A stretch of 34,230 nt of DNA from positions 1-34,230 of the forward strand of contig DATLFI010000308.1 of the NCBI GenBank assembly GCA_035524895.1, read 5' to 3'. The DNA is from DATLFI01 sp035524895. Lineage in GTDB: Bacteria; Acidobacteriota; Thermoanaerobaculia; Multivoradales; Multivoraceae. Position 1 is the stretch's first letter; every line of letters begins with the position of its first letter. Positions 15,877-23,613 of the stretch are shown here, piece after piece. Below the pieces are notes generated by a model. That model was not told where the DNA came from and did no database searches. It saw only the letters and a program-made list of their open reading frames with translations. Position numbers and translations under genes: made by a program.

Positions 15877-18308
15877 CCCTGGACCTCGTCGCAGCCTAGC
15901 TCCGTCAGTGTGCGAAGCTGGATCTCCTCCTCGACACCCTCCGCAACGGTGCGCATGCCGAGCGCTCGAGCGAGGTGCACGATCGCCTCCACGATGCGTC
16001 TGTCTTCGCCGGCACCGGGCAGGCGGTCGACGAAGGGCTTGGCGATCTTGATCGTGTCGACGCGCAGCTCGCGCAAGTAAGCCAGGGACGAGTAGCCGGT
16101 GCCGAAGTCGTCGATCGCCACCCGGATGCTGCGGCGGTGCAGCTCGCGCAGCGTCTCCCGGGCGTAGTCGAAGTCGAGCATGATGGCGCCCTCGGTGATC
16201 TCGAGCTGCAAGTCGCCGGGCGCGAGGGCGTTGCGGGCGAGGATGTGGTCCAGCTCCGCGAGGAAGTCCGTGCCCAGCAGCAACGGGGAAGACACGTTGG
16301 AGGCGATGCGCACGTCGATCTGCTGTCGCTGCCGCCACTCCGCGACCTGGCTGGCGGCGCGGTCGAGCACGTAGTGGCCCAGCTCCCGCGTCAGCCCGAC
16401 TTCGTCGGCAGCCTCCACGAACTCGCCTGGACCTATACGGCCACGCTCGGGGTGAACCCAGCGGGCGAGCGCCTCGACCACGGCAGTGCGTCCGTCGGAC
16501 ACCCTCATCATGGGCTGAAACTCGAGGAACAGGCTGCCCTGGCGGAGCGCCTTGGGTAGCTCGACGCTGGTCCAGAGGTTCCGCTCCACGTTCGCCCGCA
16601 TGCGAATGTCGAACGCCGCGAAGTCGAAGTGGTGGTGCGTCTTCGCTACCTGGAGCGCGATGTCCGCGCAGCGCAGAAGGTTCTCGAAGTCCTCGCCGTC
16701 CGCCGGGAAACAGGCGGCGCCCACCGAAACGGTCGCCAAGAGCGACCTGCCTTCGACGTCCAGGGGGTCTTTGAAGGCCTCGATCACCTGGCGCGCTACC
16801 GCTTCTGTCTCCCCGACATGGTCGAGGAACAGGCCGAAGGCGTCGCCGCTGACCCGCGCGATCGGTCCGTGCGACTCCGCCACCAGGCGCAGGCGCTGGG
16901 CCACGGCCTGCAGCAGCCGATCGCCGACCTCGTGCCCGAGGTTCTCGTTGACCAGCCTCAGACGGTTGACGTCTATCACGATCAGCCACGCGCTGCCCAA
17001 GCCCTCGAGCCTCCGGAGCGAATCGTCCACCCGACGCTTGAGCGCCACTCGGTTCGGCAGCCCGGTCAACTCGTCATGGAAGGCGACGTACTCGAGCCGC
17101 GACTGGGCCGTGCGCAGCTCCGTCACGTCATCGAGCACCAGCACGGAACGCGTCGGCGCATCGGGCTGTCCGACGATCGGCGCCAGAGTGGCGCGCGCTA
17201 TGACCATGCGGCCGTCGCCGCTGCGGAACCCGAACTGGCCAGTCCAGGTGTCCCGCCGTCGAGCTGCGTCGAGCAGCGTCTCCTCGAGCCCCACGGGCTG
17301 CATGGCCTCGCGGAGGATGCGAAGAGCGACTCGCTCTTGAGGAATCTCCGACTCCCCGGCAATACGGACGAACGCCTCGTTCCACTCGAGCGGGACCAGC
17401 TCGTCATCGAGCACCACTACGGCCTCGGCCATGCTTGCCAGGGCCGCGGCCGCGAGGTCACTGCGGCTTCGAGCGCGCACGTGGTCGGTGATGTCCTCCT
17501 GGGACAGAACCGCCCCGCCGCTTCGGGTGCGCAACGGCACGGCGGAGAGGCGGAACCAGCGTTCCCGACGCGCGTCATCGGTCCAGAAGGTCTCGATCTG
17601 GAACTCGCGGCGACGCCCGCGCAGCACGTCCTCGATACCGCGCGCGGCGCGACTCCCCCGGGGTAGGAACGCGTCGCCGTGGTCGACGAGCTCGTGGAGG
17701 ATGTTGGAGCCGACGTCGGGAGCCATCGGCACCTCGCCGGCCCGCGCCAACCACCCCTCGTTCACGGCGACGACCACGCCGTCGCCGTCGAGGACGGACA
17801 TCAACACCGGCAGCGAAGCGAGCACAGCTCGGCTGAGGAGGTCCTTCTCCTCCAGGTGGAGGCTGGCCTTCTCGTAGGCCGACTCGAGACCTCGCCGATG
17901 GATAGCCTGTTCGATCGCGAGCGGGAGGCGTGTGAGCCGGTCCTTGAGCAGGTAGTCGTCGGCGCCGTCGAGCAGCGCGCGTACCGCGACGTCCTCGCCG
18001 ACCGTGCCCGAGACCACGATGAAGGGCAACCGCGGATCGCGCTCCCGCACCAGGCGCAGCGCCTCGACCCCGCTGAACCCCGGAAGCACGTAGTCCGAGA
18101 TCACCACGTCCCAGGACTGGCGCTCGAGCGCCGTCGCGAGGTCGCGGCCGTTGTCCACCCGGCTCAGCTCGAACTCCAGGTGCTCACGCTCCAGCTCGAG
18201 CCGCAGCAGGGTCGCGTCGTCGAGGCTGTCCTCCACCAGGAGCACCCGTAACGGGCGTCGCTCCCCATTCGACGGCGGCAGGTTTGCGGATCTAGCTTGG
18301 AGGCTCAT
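15795..18308 (-). CDS. Response regulator with two PAS-like regions, degenerate GGDEF and intact EAL: predicted c-di-GMP phosphodiesterase
   Basis: Numbering from the ATG at 18308 (837 residues): a receiver domain (about 20-135) has the acidic pair Glu26/Asp27 and phosphoacceptor Asp72 in VVISDYVLPG. Two PAS-like regions follow (about 165-280 and 290-400; second ends VLDDVTELRTAQ). The GGDEF domain (about 405-565) has SGDAF at 488-492 in place of GGDEF, so cyclase activity is unlikely. The EAL domain (about 580-825) keeps VEALARW, ASNVS, LEITEG, DDFGTGYSSLAYL, IKIAKPFV, AEGVEEE and QGYFIARPM, so c-di-GMP hydrolysis is predicted. Neither the ATG nor an upstream TTG at 18368 has a clear ribosome binding site; the receiver domain is complete from the ATG. 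No cognate histidine kinase is adjacent. Confidence 0.9.
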   Translation of the reverse strand: MSLQARSANLPPSNGERRPLRVLLVEDSLDDATLLRLELEREHLEFELSRVDNGRDLATALERQSWDVVISDYVLPGFSGVEALRLVRERDPRLPFIVVSGTVGEDVAVRALLDGADDYLLKDRLTRLPLAIEQAIHRRGLESAYEKASLHLEEKDLLSRAVLASLPVLMSVLDGDGVVVAVNEGWLARAGEVPMAPDVGSNILHELVDHGDAFLPRGSRAARGIEDVLRGRRREFQIETFWTDDARRERWFRLSAVPLRTRSGGAVLSQEDITDHVRARSRSDLAAAALASMAEAVVVLDDELVPLEWNEAFVRIAGESEIPQERVALRILREAMQPVGLEETLLDAARRRDTWTGQFGFRSGDGRMVIARATLAPIVGQPDAPTRSVLVLDDVTELRTAQSRLEYVAFHDELTGLPNRVALKRRVDDSLRRLEGLGSAWLIVIDVNRLRLVNENLGHEVGDRLLQAVAQRLRLVAESHGPIARVSGDAFGLFLDHVGETEAVARQVIEAFKDPLDVEGRSLLATVSVGAACFPADGEDFENLLRCADIALQVAKTHHHFDFAAFDIRMRANVERNLWTSVELPKALRQGSLFLEFQPMMRVSDGRTAVVEALARWVHPERGRIGPGEFVEAADEVGLTRELGHYVLDRAASQVAEWRQRQQIDVRIASNVSSPLLLGTDFLAELDHILARNALAPGDLQLEITEGAIMLDFDYARETLRELHRRSIRVAIDDFGTGYSSLAYLRELRVDTIKIAKPFVDRLPGAGEDRRIVEAIVHLARALGMRTVAEGVEEEIQLRTLTELGCDEVQGYFIARPMGAAAFVPWIAGRSGAGGPM

Positions 18309-18391
18309 GGAGCAGCAACCAGTAGCATCCCACCGTGCTGACCGAGCGCACGAGCTCTTCATCGTCAATAGACGGCGAAAACCTTGCCATC

Positions 18392-18414
18392 ATAGCCCCT
18401 TTTGCAGGGGCTAT
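18392..18414 (-). other. 8-bp perfect hairpin in the gap upstream of the EAL gene
   Basis: ATAGCCCC (18392-18399) and GGGGCTAT (18407-18414) form a perfect stem with a 7-base loop. It lies 16 bp after the lytic transglycosylase stop and 84 bp before the EAL gene start. No T-run follows on either strand, so it could be a weak terminator, an RNA-stability element or an operator. It matches no riboswitch I recognise. Confidence 0.4.
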
Positions 18415-18429
18415 ACAAAAGCGGGCCAC

Positions 18430-19200
18430 TCAGAGACCGCGGGAAGCGACGATCGCGGCCGGCGGAGAGCTCACACCGAGCGCCCCGAGGATGCGCTCGA
18501 CGTACTGGCGGGTCTCGCGGTAAGGCGGCACACCACCATGGCGCCGGACAGCGCCCTCGCCCGCATTGTAGGCCGCCAGCACGAGCCTCAGGTCACCGCG
18601 GAACTCGTCGACCAGGAAACGCAAGAAGCGCGCGCCCGCTTCGACGTTCGACTCGAGGTCCCACAACCGACTCGACTGGATGCCGAAACGCTCCGCGGTC
18701 GCGGGCATGAGCTGCAGGATCCCTCGCGCGCCCTTGGGCGAGAGCGCGGATGGGTCGAACGCGGACTCCGCACGAGCCACTGCTGCCAGGAGCTCGGGAT
18801 TGAGAGCGTGCCGCTTCGCGGCCGCGTACAGCACTTCACCGTAGGGGCTGGCAGGCACCCGGTGCGCGGGCAGGAAGCTGATCTCGAACGACGATGAGGC
18901 TGGCTCGGGCTCCTCCGCCGGTTGGGGCGCTGGAAACTCGACCTCGTCGTCGACGATTCGCTCGAGACGCGCGAGCGGCAACGTGAGCGAGCCCCCGCCG
19001 GCAAGGTGGAGCCGCATCCGTTCACCAAGCAGCTCGTAGTGCGCGATCTTCACGAAGTCGCCGTCGGCGAAGATCGCGAGCTCGGCGGTCGACGGCGCAG
19101 CGAGCGCCAGCCCCCACAGGATCGTCCCGAAGAAGATGGCTCTGCGGCCCAACGCGCGCGAGGCGCTCCCAAAAGCATTCAATGGATCATGATCTCCCAA
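18430..19200 (-). CDS. Secreted lytic transglycosylase (SLT domain)
   Basis: The 256-residue protein cleaves peptidoglycan glycan strands in the periplasm. A signal peptide with RR (residues 19-20), a hydrophobic core and cleavage near APSTAE (35-40) is followed by a short N-terminal domain (to about 90) and a Pro/Glu-rich linker. The SLT catalytic domain (about 118-245) has AVARAESAFDP with the catalytic Glu145, SPKGARGILQLMPATA, AAYNAGEGAV and PYRETRQYV. The start is a TTG at 19200; a second in-frame TTG at 19182 has GGGAG 11 bases upstream and also leaves the signal peptide intact, so the start is uncertain. It follows xerD by 46 bp on the same strand. Confidence 0.88.
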   Translation of the reverse strand: MGDHDPLNAFGSASRALGRRAIFFGTILWGLALAAPSTAELAIFADGDFVKIAHYELLGERMRLHLAGGGSLTLPLARLERIVDDEVEFPAPQPAEEPEPASSSFEISFLPAHRVPASPYGEVLYAAAKRHALNPELLAAVARAESAFDPSALSPKGARGILQLMPATAERFGIQSSRLWDLESNVEAGARFLRFLVDEFRGDLRLVLAAYNAGEGAVRRHGGVPPYRETRQYVERILGALGVSSPPAAIVASRGL

Positions 19201-19246
19201 TCCAATGGTATACGAAGCGGCGGCACCAGTCGTCCCACTGCGCCCC

Positions 19247-20203
19247 TCAAGACCCTTTCGGTTTGCTTGGACCGGCGCGCTCTGCCGCCGCGCGAGGATG
19301 AAAGCGATCGTAGACGCTGCGCAGGCGCTGCTGGTGGATGTGGGTGTAGATCTGCGTGGTCGAGATGTCGGCGTGACCGAGCATCATCTGCACCGCGCGC
19401 AAGTCGGCACCATGCTCGAGCAAGTGGGTCGCAAAGCTGTGACGCAGGATGTGGGGTGACAGGTCGTCGATCCCCGCGGCCACGCCGTAGGCGCGCAGGA
19501 TCCTCCACCAGCCCTGGCGCGTCATCGGCCGGCCGCGAGCGTTGACGAAGACGATGTCGTGCCGTGAGGACCCGCCCAAAGGCACGAGGCGAGGACGCAC
19601 CGTCGCGAGGTAGTTGCGCAACCACATCTCGGCACGCTCGCCGATCGGGACGACGCGCTCCTTGCTCCCCTTGCCGAACGCCACCAGGAAGCCCCCGTCG
19701 AGATGGAGCTGGCCAAGGCGAAGACCGACCAGCTCGCTCACCCGCAACCCGGTGGCGTAAAGCAGCTCGATCATCGTGCGGTCGCGCCAGCCCCGCGGCT
19801 CCGCGGTGTCGGCGGCCGCCAGCAGAGCCTCGACCTGAGCCTCCGAGAGAACCGAGGGCAGAGCCCGCGCCACCTTCGGGGCCTCGAGACTCGCGGTCGG
19901 ATCGTCGGACCGGTCGTCGTTCGCGACCAGGAACGCGTAGTACCCCCGCGTCGCCGAAAGCGCCCGTCCGATCGAGCGGGTGGCCAGGCCCCGCTGGCGC
20001 AGATCGCGGAAGTGGCGAGCGATCTGATGTCGATCGGCCGCCAGCAGGCTGCTGCCCCGACGTTCGAGATCGCGTGCGAGGCGGCGGAGATCGCCCCCAT
20101 AGGCCGCCGCGGTGTTTCGCGACAGACCGCGCTCCACCTCGAGCGCCTCGAGGAACCGCCCAAGGGAGCGCACCGAGGGGGAGTCGGGCTGCTTGTCGGC
20201 CAC
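19247..20203 (-). CDS. xerD: Tyrosine recombinase XerD
   Basis: With GTG at 20203 the product has 318 residues, close to the usual size of about 300. An N-terminal SAM-like DNA-binding domain (about 10-100; RFLEALEVERGLSRNTAAAY) precedes the catalytic domain. All catalytic residues are present: Arg154 (ATGLRVSEL), Lys181 (GKGSKERVVP), His251/Arg254 (HILRHSFATH), His277 (LGHADISTTQ) and Tyr286 (IYTH). It resolves chromosome dimers at dif together with XerC; the motif GADLRAVQMMLGHADISTTQIYTH-like C-terminus favours XerD over phage integrases. An upstream TTG at 20299 would add a 32-residue extension without homology, so I prefer the GTG, though neither has a clear ribosome binding site. No attachment site was seen nearby. 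Confidence 0.88.
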   Translation of the reverse strand: MADKQPDSPSVRSLGRFLEALEVERGLSRNTAAAYGGDLRRLARDLERRGSSLLAADRHQIARHFRDLRQRGLATRSIGRALSATRGYYAFLVANDDRSDDPTASLEAPKVARALPSVLSEAQVEALLAAADTAEPRGWRDRTMIELLYATGLRVSELVGLRLGQLHLDGGFLVAFGKGSKERVVPIGERAEMWLRNYLATVRPRLVPLGGSSRHDIVFVNARGRPMTRQGWWRILRAYGVAAGIDDLSPHILRHSFATHLLEHGADLRAVQMMLGHADISTTQIYTHIHQQRLRSVYDRFHPRAAAERAGPSKPKGS

Positions 20204-20329
20204 CGGTGGCACCGTAGCTGCGGACCACGACTCGTGGCAAGCGTGGGCGGCGCCCCACCGCGGATCTGGTAGTTTCGGCTGCTCGTTCCTCGGTGCCAAC
20301 TGTCCTTCGCATCAGTGAGGTGATCGACG

Positions 20330-22057
20330 ATGATCCGCAGCTTCTCCACCGGCTTCCCGCCGAGCCGCGGCGTCCTCGCCGCGCTGGCCTTGCTCGCCGG
20401 CCTGGCGTGCCGACCCGCAACAGAGGACGCGACCACCACCGCCGCGGCCCCCTCGCCTGCGACCCTCGCCTTCGAGCTGCCGGCAACGTTTGCCGATCTC
20501 GAGGCAGGGATCGAGGCCGACACCCTGCGCCGCGATATCGCCGTCCTCTCCGCCGACGACATGGAAGGCCGTGGCCCGGGCAGCGAGGGCGACCGCAAGG
20601 CGCGCGCCTACCTGGTCCAGCGGATGCAGGAGATCGGCCTCGAGCCCGGCGGGCTGGAAGGCTCCTGGGAGCAGGTGTTCGACCTCGTCGGCGTCGATTC
20701 GCAGATGCCCGAGCGCTGGGGGTTCCGTGCCGGAGGGGGCGAGGTGACGCTCGCGCGCTCCACCGACTTCATCGCGGCCAGCGGCGTGCAGTCCGACTCC
20801 GCCGCGCTGCGCGAAGCCGAGCTGGTGTTCGTGGGCTACGGCATCGAAGCGCCCGAGTACCAGTGGAACGACTTCAAAGGGCAGGACCTCCGCGGCAAGG
20901 TGCTGCTGATGCTCAACAACGACCCCGACTGGAGCGACGACCTGTTCGGGGGTGTCACCCGGCTCTACTACGGCCGCTGGACCTACAAGTACGAGAGCGC
21001 CGCCCGGCAGGGCGCCGTCGGCGCGATCATCATCCACACCACGCCATCGGCGGGCTACGGCTGGAACGTGGTGCAGACATCTTGGACGGGCGAGCAGTTC
21101 CAGCTTCCGGCGGTCGAGGGCGAGCCCCTGCTACAGATCGAGGCCTGGGTCACCGAGGAATCTGCGCGCCGGCTGCTGGAAGCGGCTGGCCAGAGCCTCG
21201 ACGACCTGGTCGAGCGGGGCCGCAGCCGCGACTTCGCGCCTGTGCCGCTCGGCATCACCACGTCGCTCACCTTGCCGAACCGGATCTCGCGCACCCAGAC
21301 TGCCAACGTGCTGGGTCGGTTGCCGGGCACCGACCCCGCGTTGCGCGATCAGTTCGTGGTCTGGTCGGCCCACCACGACCACCTCGGCGTGGCGGCCGAG
21401 GGCCAGGACCTGATCTACAACGGCGCGCTCGACAACGCGTCCGGCTGCGCGCAGCTCTTGCAGATCGCGGAGGCACTGCACGCTGCCCCGACCCGGCGCT
21501 CGCACCTATTCGCTTTCGTCGGCGCCGAGGAGCAGGGTCTCCTGGGCTCGGCGTACTACGCGAAGAACCCCACCGTGCCGCCCGGCCGTATCGCCGCCAA
21601 CATCAACTACGACGGCGCCAACATCTGGGGCCGCGCGCTCGACGTCACCTACGTCGGCTACGGCAAGTCGGACCTGGACGGGCTGGTCGAAGCTGCCGCC
21701 GCGCGCCAGGGCCGCACGGTGAAGCCCGACCAGTTCCCCGATCGCGGGTTCTTCTACCGTTCCGACCAGTTCAACTTCGCGAAGATCGGCGTGCCTGCGG
21801 TCTACCTGGACGCGGGGACCGAGATCCGCGATCGACCGGAAGGATGGGGCAAGGAGCAGATCGAAGCCTGGGAGGCGCAGCACTACCACCAGGTCTCGGA
21901 CGAGCTGACCGACGATTGGAACTTCGAAGGCATGATCGAGGATGCGCAGCTCGGCCTCGCCGTCGGGGTGGCCGTTGGCAACTCTGACGCGATGCCGAGC
22001 TGGAAGCCGGGCGACGAGTTCGAGGCCGCAAGGCTGAGCGCGCTCGGAACCCAGTAG
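20330..22057 (+). CDS. M28 family zinc peptidase with PA-type insert, exported
   Basis: The 575-residue protein starts with an export signal ending LLAGLAC; Cys27 may be lipidated although the box is atypical (Gly at -3). A protease-associated-type region spans about 150-300. The M28 peptidase domain (about 320-550) has the zinc ligands in SAHHDHLG (His348, Asp350), NGALDNASG (Asp368), GAEEQG (Glu400, Glu401), INYDG (Asp428) and QHYHQVSDE (near 518-520). It is probably an aminopeptidase acting on peptides at the cell envelope. GAGGTG lies about 10 bases before the ATG. The gene is divergent from xerD and converges on the ABC ATPase gene, with only 12 bp between stops and no terminator in the gap. 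Confidence 0.9.
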   Translation: MIRSFSTGFPPSRGVLAALALLAGLACRPATEDATTTAAAPSPATLAFELPATFADLEAGIEADTLRRDIAVLSADDMEGRGPGSEGDRKARAYLVQRMQEIGLEPGGLEGSWEQVFDLVGVDSQMPERWGFRAGGGEVTLARSTDFIAASGVQSDSAALREAELVFVGYGIEAPEYQWNDFKGQDLRGKVLLMLNNDPDWSDDLFGGVTRLYYGRWTYKYESAARQGAVGAIIIHTTPSAGYGWNVVQTSWTGEQFQLPAVEGEPLLQIEAWVTEESARRLLEAAGQSLDDLVERGRSRDFAPVPLGITTSLTLPNRISRTQTANVLGRLPGTDPALRDQFVVWSAHHDHLGVAAEGQDLIYNGALDNASGCAQLLQIAEALHAAPTRRSHLFAFVGAEEQGLLGSAYYAKNPTVPPGRIAANINYDGANIWGRALDVTYVGYGKSDLDGLVEAAAARQGRTVKPDQFPDRGFFYRSDQFNFAKIGVPAVYLDAGTEIRDRPEGWGKEQIEAWEAQHYHQVSDELTDDWNFEGMIEDAQLGLAVGVAVGNSDAMPSWKPGDEFEAARLSALGTQ

Positions 22058-22069
22058 GCGGAGAGGGCC

Positions 22070-22852
22070 TCACGCGGTCGTCGTCGCGACCGGGTGCACG
22101 CTCTCGTCGTAGCGCTGCAGCACTTCTGCGGCGGGTCCCTGGGCCGCGACGCGGCCCGCGTCGAGCCAGAGGGCCCGCTCGCAGTTGGCCTCGATGTCTT
22201 GGGCGTTGTGCGACACCAGCAGGATCGCGGCGCCACCGCGGCGGAACCGATCCAGCCGCGCGTGGCACCGTTCGCGGAAGGCCGTGTCGCCCACCGAGAG
22301 CACCTCGTCCAGCAGCAACACCTGCGGCACCCACGAGGTCGCGATCGCAAAGCCCAGGCGCGCCAGCATACCGGTCGAGTAGTTGCGGATCGGCGAATGG
22401 ATCATCTCGCCCAGCCCGCTGAACTCGACGATCTCGTCGATCCGCTCCTCGACCTCCCGCCGGCGACGGCCGAGCAAGAGCGCGTTGAGGAAGATGTTCT
22501 CCCAGCCGGTGAGCTCCGGGTCGAAGCCTGTGCCCAGCTCGAGGATGGGCGCCAGGATGCCGCGGCGGCGCGCTGTGCCCGTAGTAGGAACCAGGACTCC
22601 AGAGAGCACCTTGAGCAGCGTGCTCTTGCCCGCACCGTTGCGGCCGACGATGCCCACTGTCTCGCCGGGCCGGACGACGAGGTCGACGTCGCGAAGTGCC
22701 CAGAGCTGCTGGTACTCGAGCGCGCCGCGCATCCAGTGGATGGCGTACTCCTTGAACGAGGGCGTGCGATGGCGCGCGAGCCGATAGCACAGCGACACCC
22801 CGGCCAGCTCGAGCACTGGTGCCTGCTCCGCGCTCTCCATAGGGTCGCTCAC
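22070..22852 (-). CDS. ABC-2 type exporter ATPase, Wzt/KpsT/TagH-like
   Basis: The 260-residue ATPase (GTG start at 22852 overlapping the permease stop as GTGA; an ATG at 22840 is also possible) energises export of polysaccharide or a similar polymer. Motifs: Walker A GRNGAGKST, the family-typical degenerate signature NYSTGMLARLGFAIA, Walker B LLLDEVLSVGD and the H-loop LLVSHNAQD. An SFKEY segment before the nucleotide-binding fold is typical of Wzt/TagH proteins. It ends soon after the ATPase domain and lacks the C-terminal carbohydrate-binding domain found in O-antigen Wzt. The permease gene is immediately upstream. No glycosyltransferase genes lie in the window, so the substrate is unknown. 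Confidence 0.9.
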   Translation of the reverse strand: MSDPMESAEQAPVLELAGVSLCYRLARHRTPSFKEYAIHWMRGALEYQQLWALRDVDLVVRPGETVGIVGRNGAGKSTLLKVLSGVLVPTTGTARRRGILAPILELGTGFDPELTGWENIFLNALLLGRRRREVEERIDEIVEFSGLGEMIHSPIRNYSTGMLARLGFAIATSWVPQVLLLDEVLSVGDTAFRERCHARLDRFRRGGAAILLVSHNAQDIEANCERALWLDAGRVAAQGPAAEVLQRYDESVHPVATTTA

Positions 22853-23613
22853 GCGTAGAACGGGATGCGGCTGCTGGAGCGCCGGAAGAACACGATCCCC
22901 ACGACCAGGGCGATCGCCACCACCGCGACGGTCACCGCGAGGTGGCTCAAAGGCGGCACCTTGCCGTAGTAGATCGGATCGCGGAACACCTCCAGCACCG
23001 AGCGGATCGGGTTGAGGCGCACCAAGAAGAGGTAGCGCTCGGGAAGGATCGCCATCGGGTAGAACACTGGCGTCAAGTAGAGCAGGAGGGTCATCGTCAC
23101 TCCCACCATCTCGACCACGTCGACGAAAAACACGGCGAGCGGCGACAGCAGGAGACCCGCGCCCAGCGCAAAGAGCGCCGCGAGCAGGATCGACACCGGC
23201 AGGAACAGCACCGCCGGCGAGATGTCGTGCCCGCTGATGAGCAGCAGTGCGAACAGCGGGACCAGAGCCAGAACCAGGTTGACGACACCGGCAATCACCG
23301 TCGCCACCGGGAACACCGCCTTCGGCACCGGCAGCTTGCTCACCAGGCTGGCGTGGGTGCGCAGGCTGTTCATCGAAGTAATGATGCTCTGACTGAAGAA
23401 GTTCCAAAACAGGATCCCGCTCAGCGCGTAGACCGCGTAGTTCTGGACGTCGAACCGGAACACCTTCGAGAACACCACGTGCAGCACCGCCATGGTCAGC
23501 AGCGGCTGGAGCATCGTCCACAAGAAGCCCAGTGCCGTCCTGCGATACCGCACCTTGAGCTCGCGCGCGACCAGGACCTGGACCAAATCGCGGTACTGCA
23601 GGAAACGGGTCAT
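22849..23613 (-). CDS. ABC-2 type exporter permease, Wzm/KpsM/TagG-like
   Basis: The 254-residue integral membrane protein starts with a cytoplasmic segment (YRDLVQVLVARELKVRYRRT) and has LGFLWTMLQPLLTM followed by about six hydrophobic helices, the pattern of polysaccharide/teichoic acid export permeases. It ends with the conserved region LNPIRSVLEVFRDPI and a last helix. Its ATG overlaps the stop of the upstream S9 peptidase gene (ATGA), and its stop overlaps the start of the ATPase gene, so the three are probably translated in a coupled way. Confidence 0.9.
   Translation of the reverse strand: MTRFLQYRDLVQVLVARELKVRYRRTALGFLWTMLQPLLTMAVLHVVFSKVFRFDVQNYAVYALSGILFWNFFSQSIITSMNSLRTHASLVSKLPVPKAVFPVATVIAGVVNLVLALVPLFALLLISGHDISPAVLFLPVSILLAALFALGAGLLLSPLAVFFVDVVEMVGVTMTLLLYLTPVFYPMAILPERYLFLVRLNPIRSVLEVFRDPIYYGKVPPLSHLAVTVAVVAIALVVGIVFFRRSSSRIPFYA

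Noticed and set aside
18371..18430. c-di-GMP riboswitch upstream of the EAL gene
   Set aside because: The hairpin lacks the conserved GEMM core sequences; only a simple stem-loop is present.
19247..20203. Integrase of a mobile element
   Set aside because: The recombinase has the size and C-terminal motif of chromosomal XerD, and no attachment site, tRNA gene or phage gene is nearby.
22853..23521. Long N-terminal extension of the exporter ATPase frame
   Set aside because: The extension overlaps the permease gene in another phase and has no ABC-like sequence; the family N-terminus begins at the GTG or ATG near 22840-22852.
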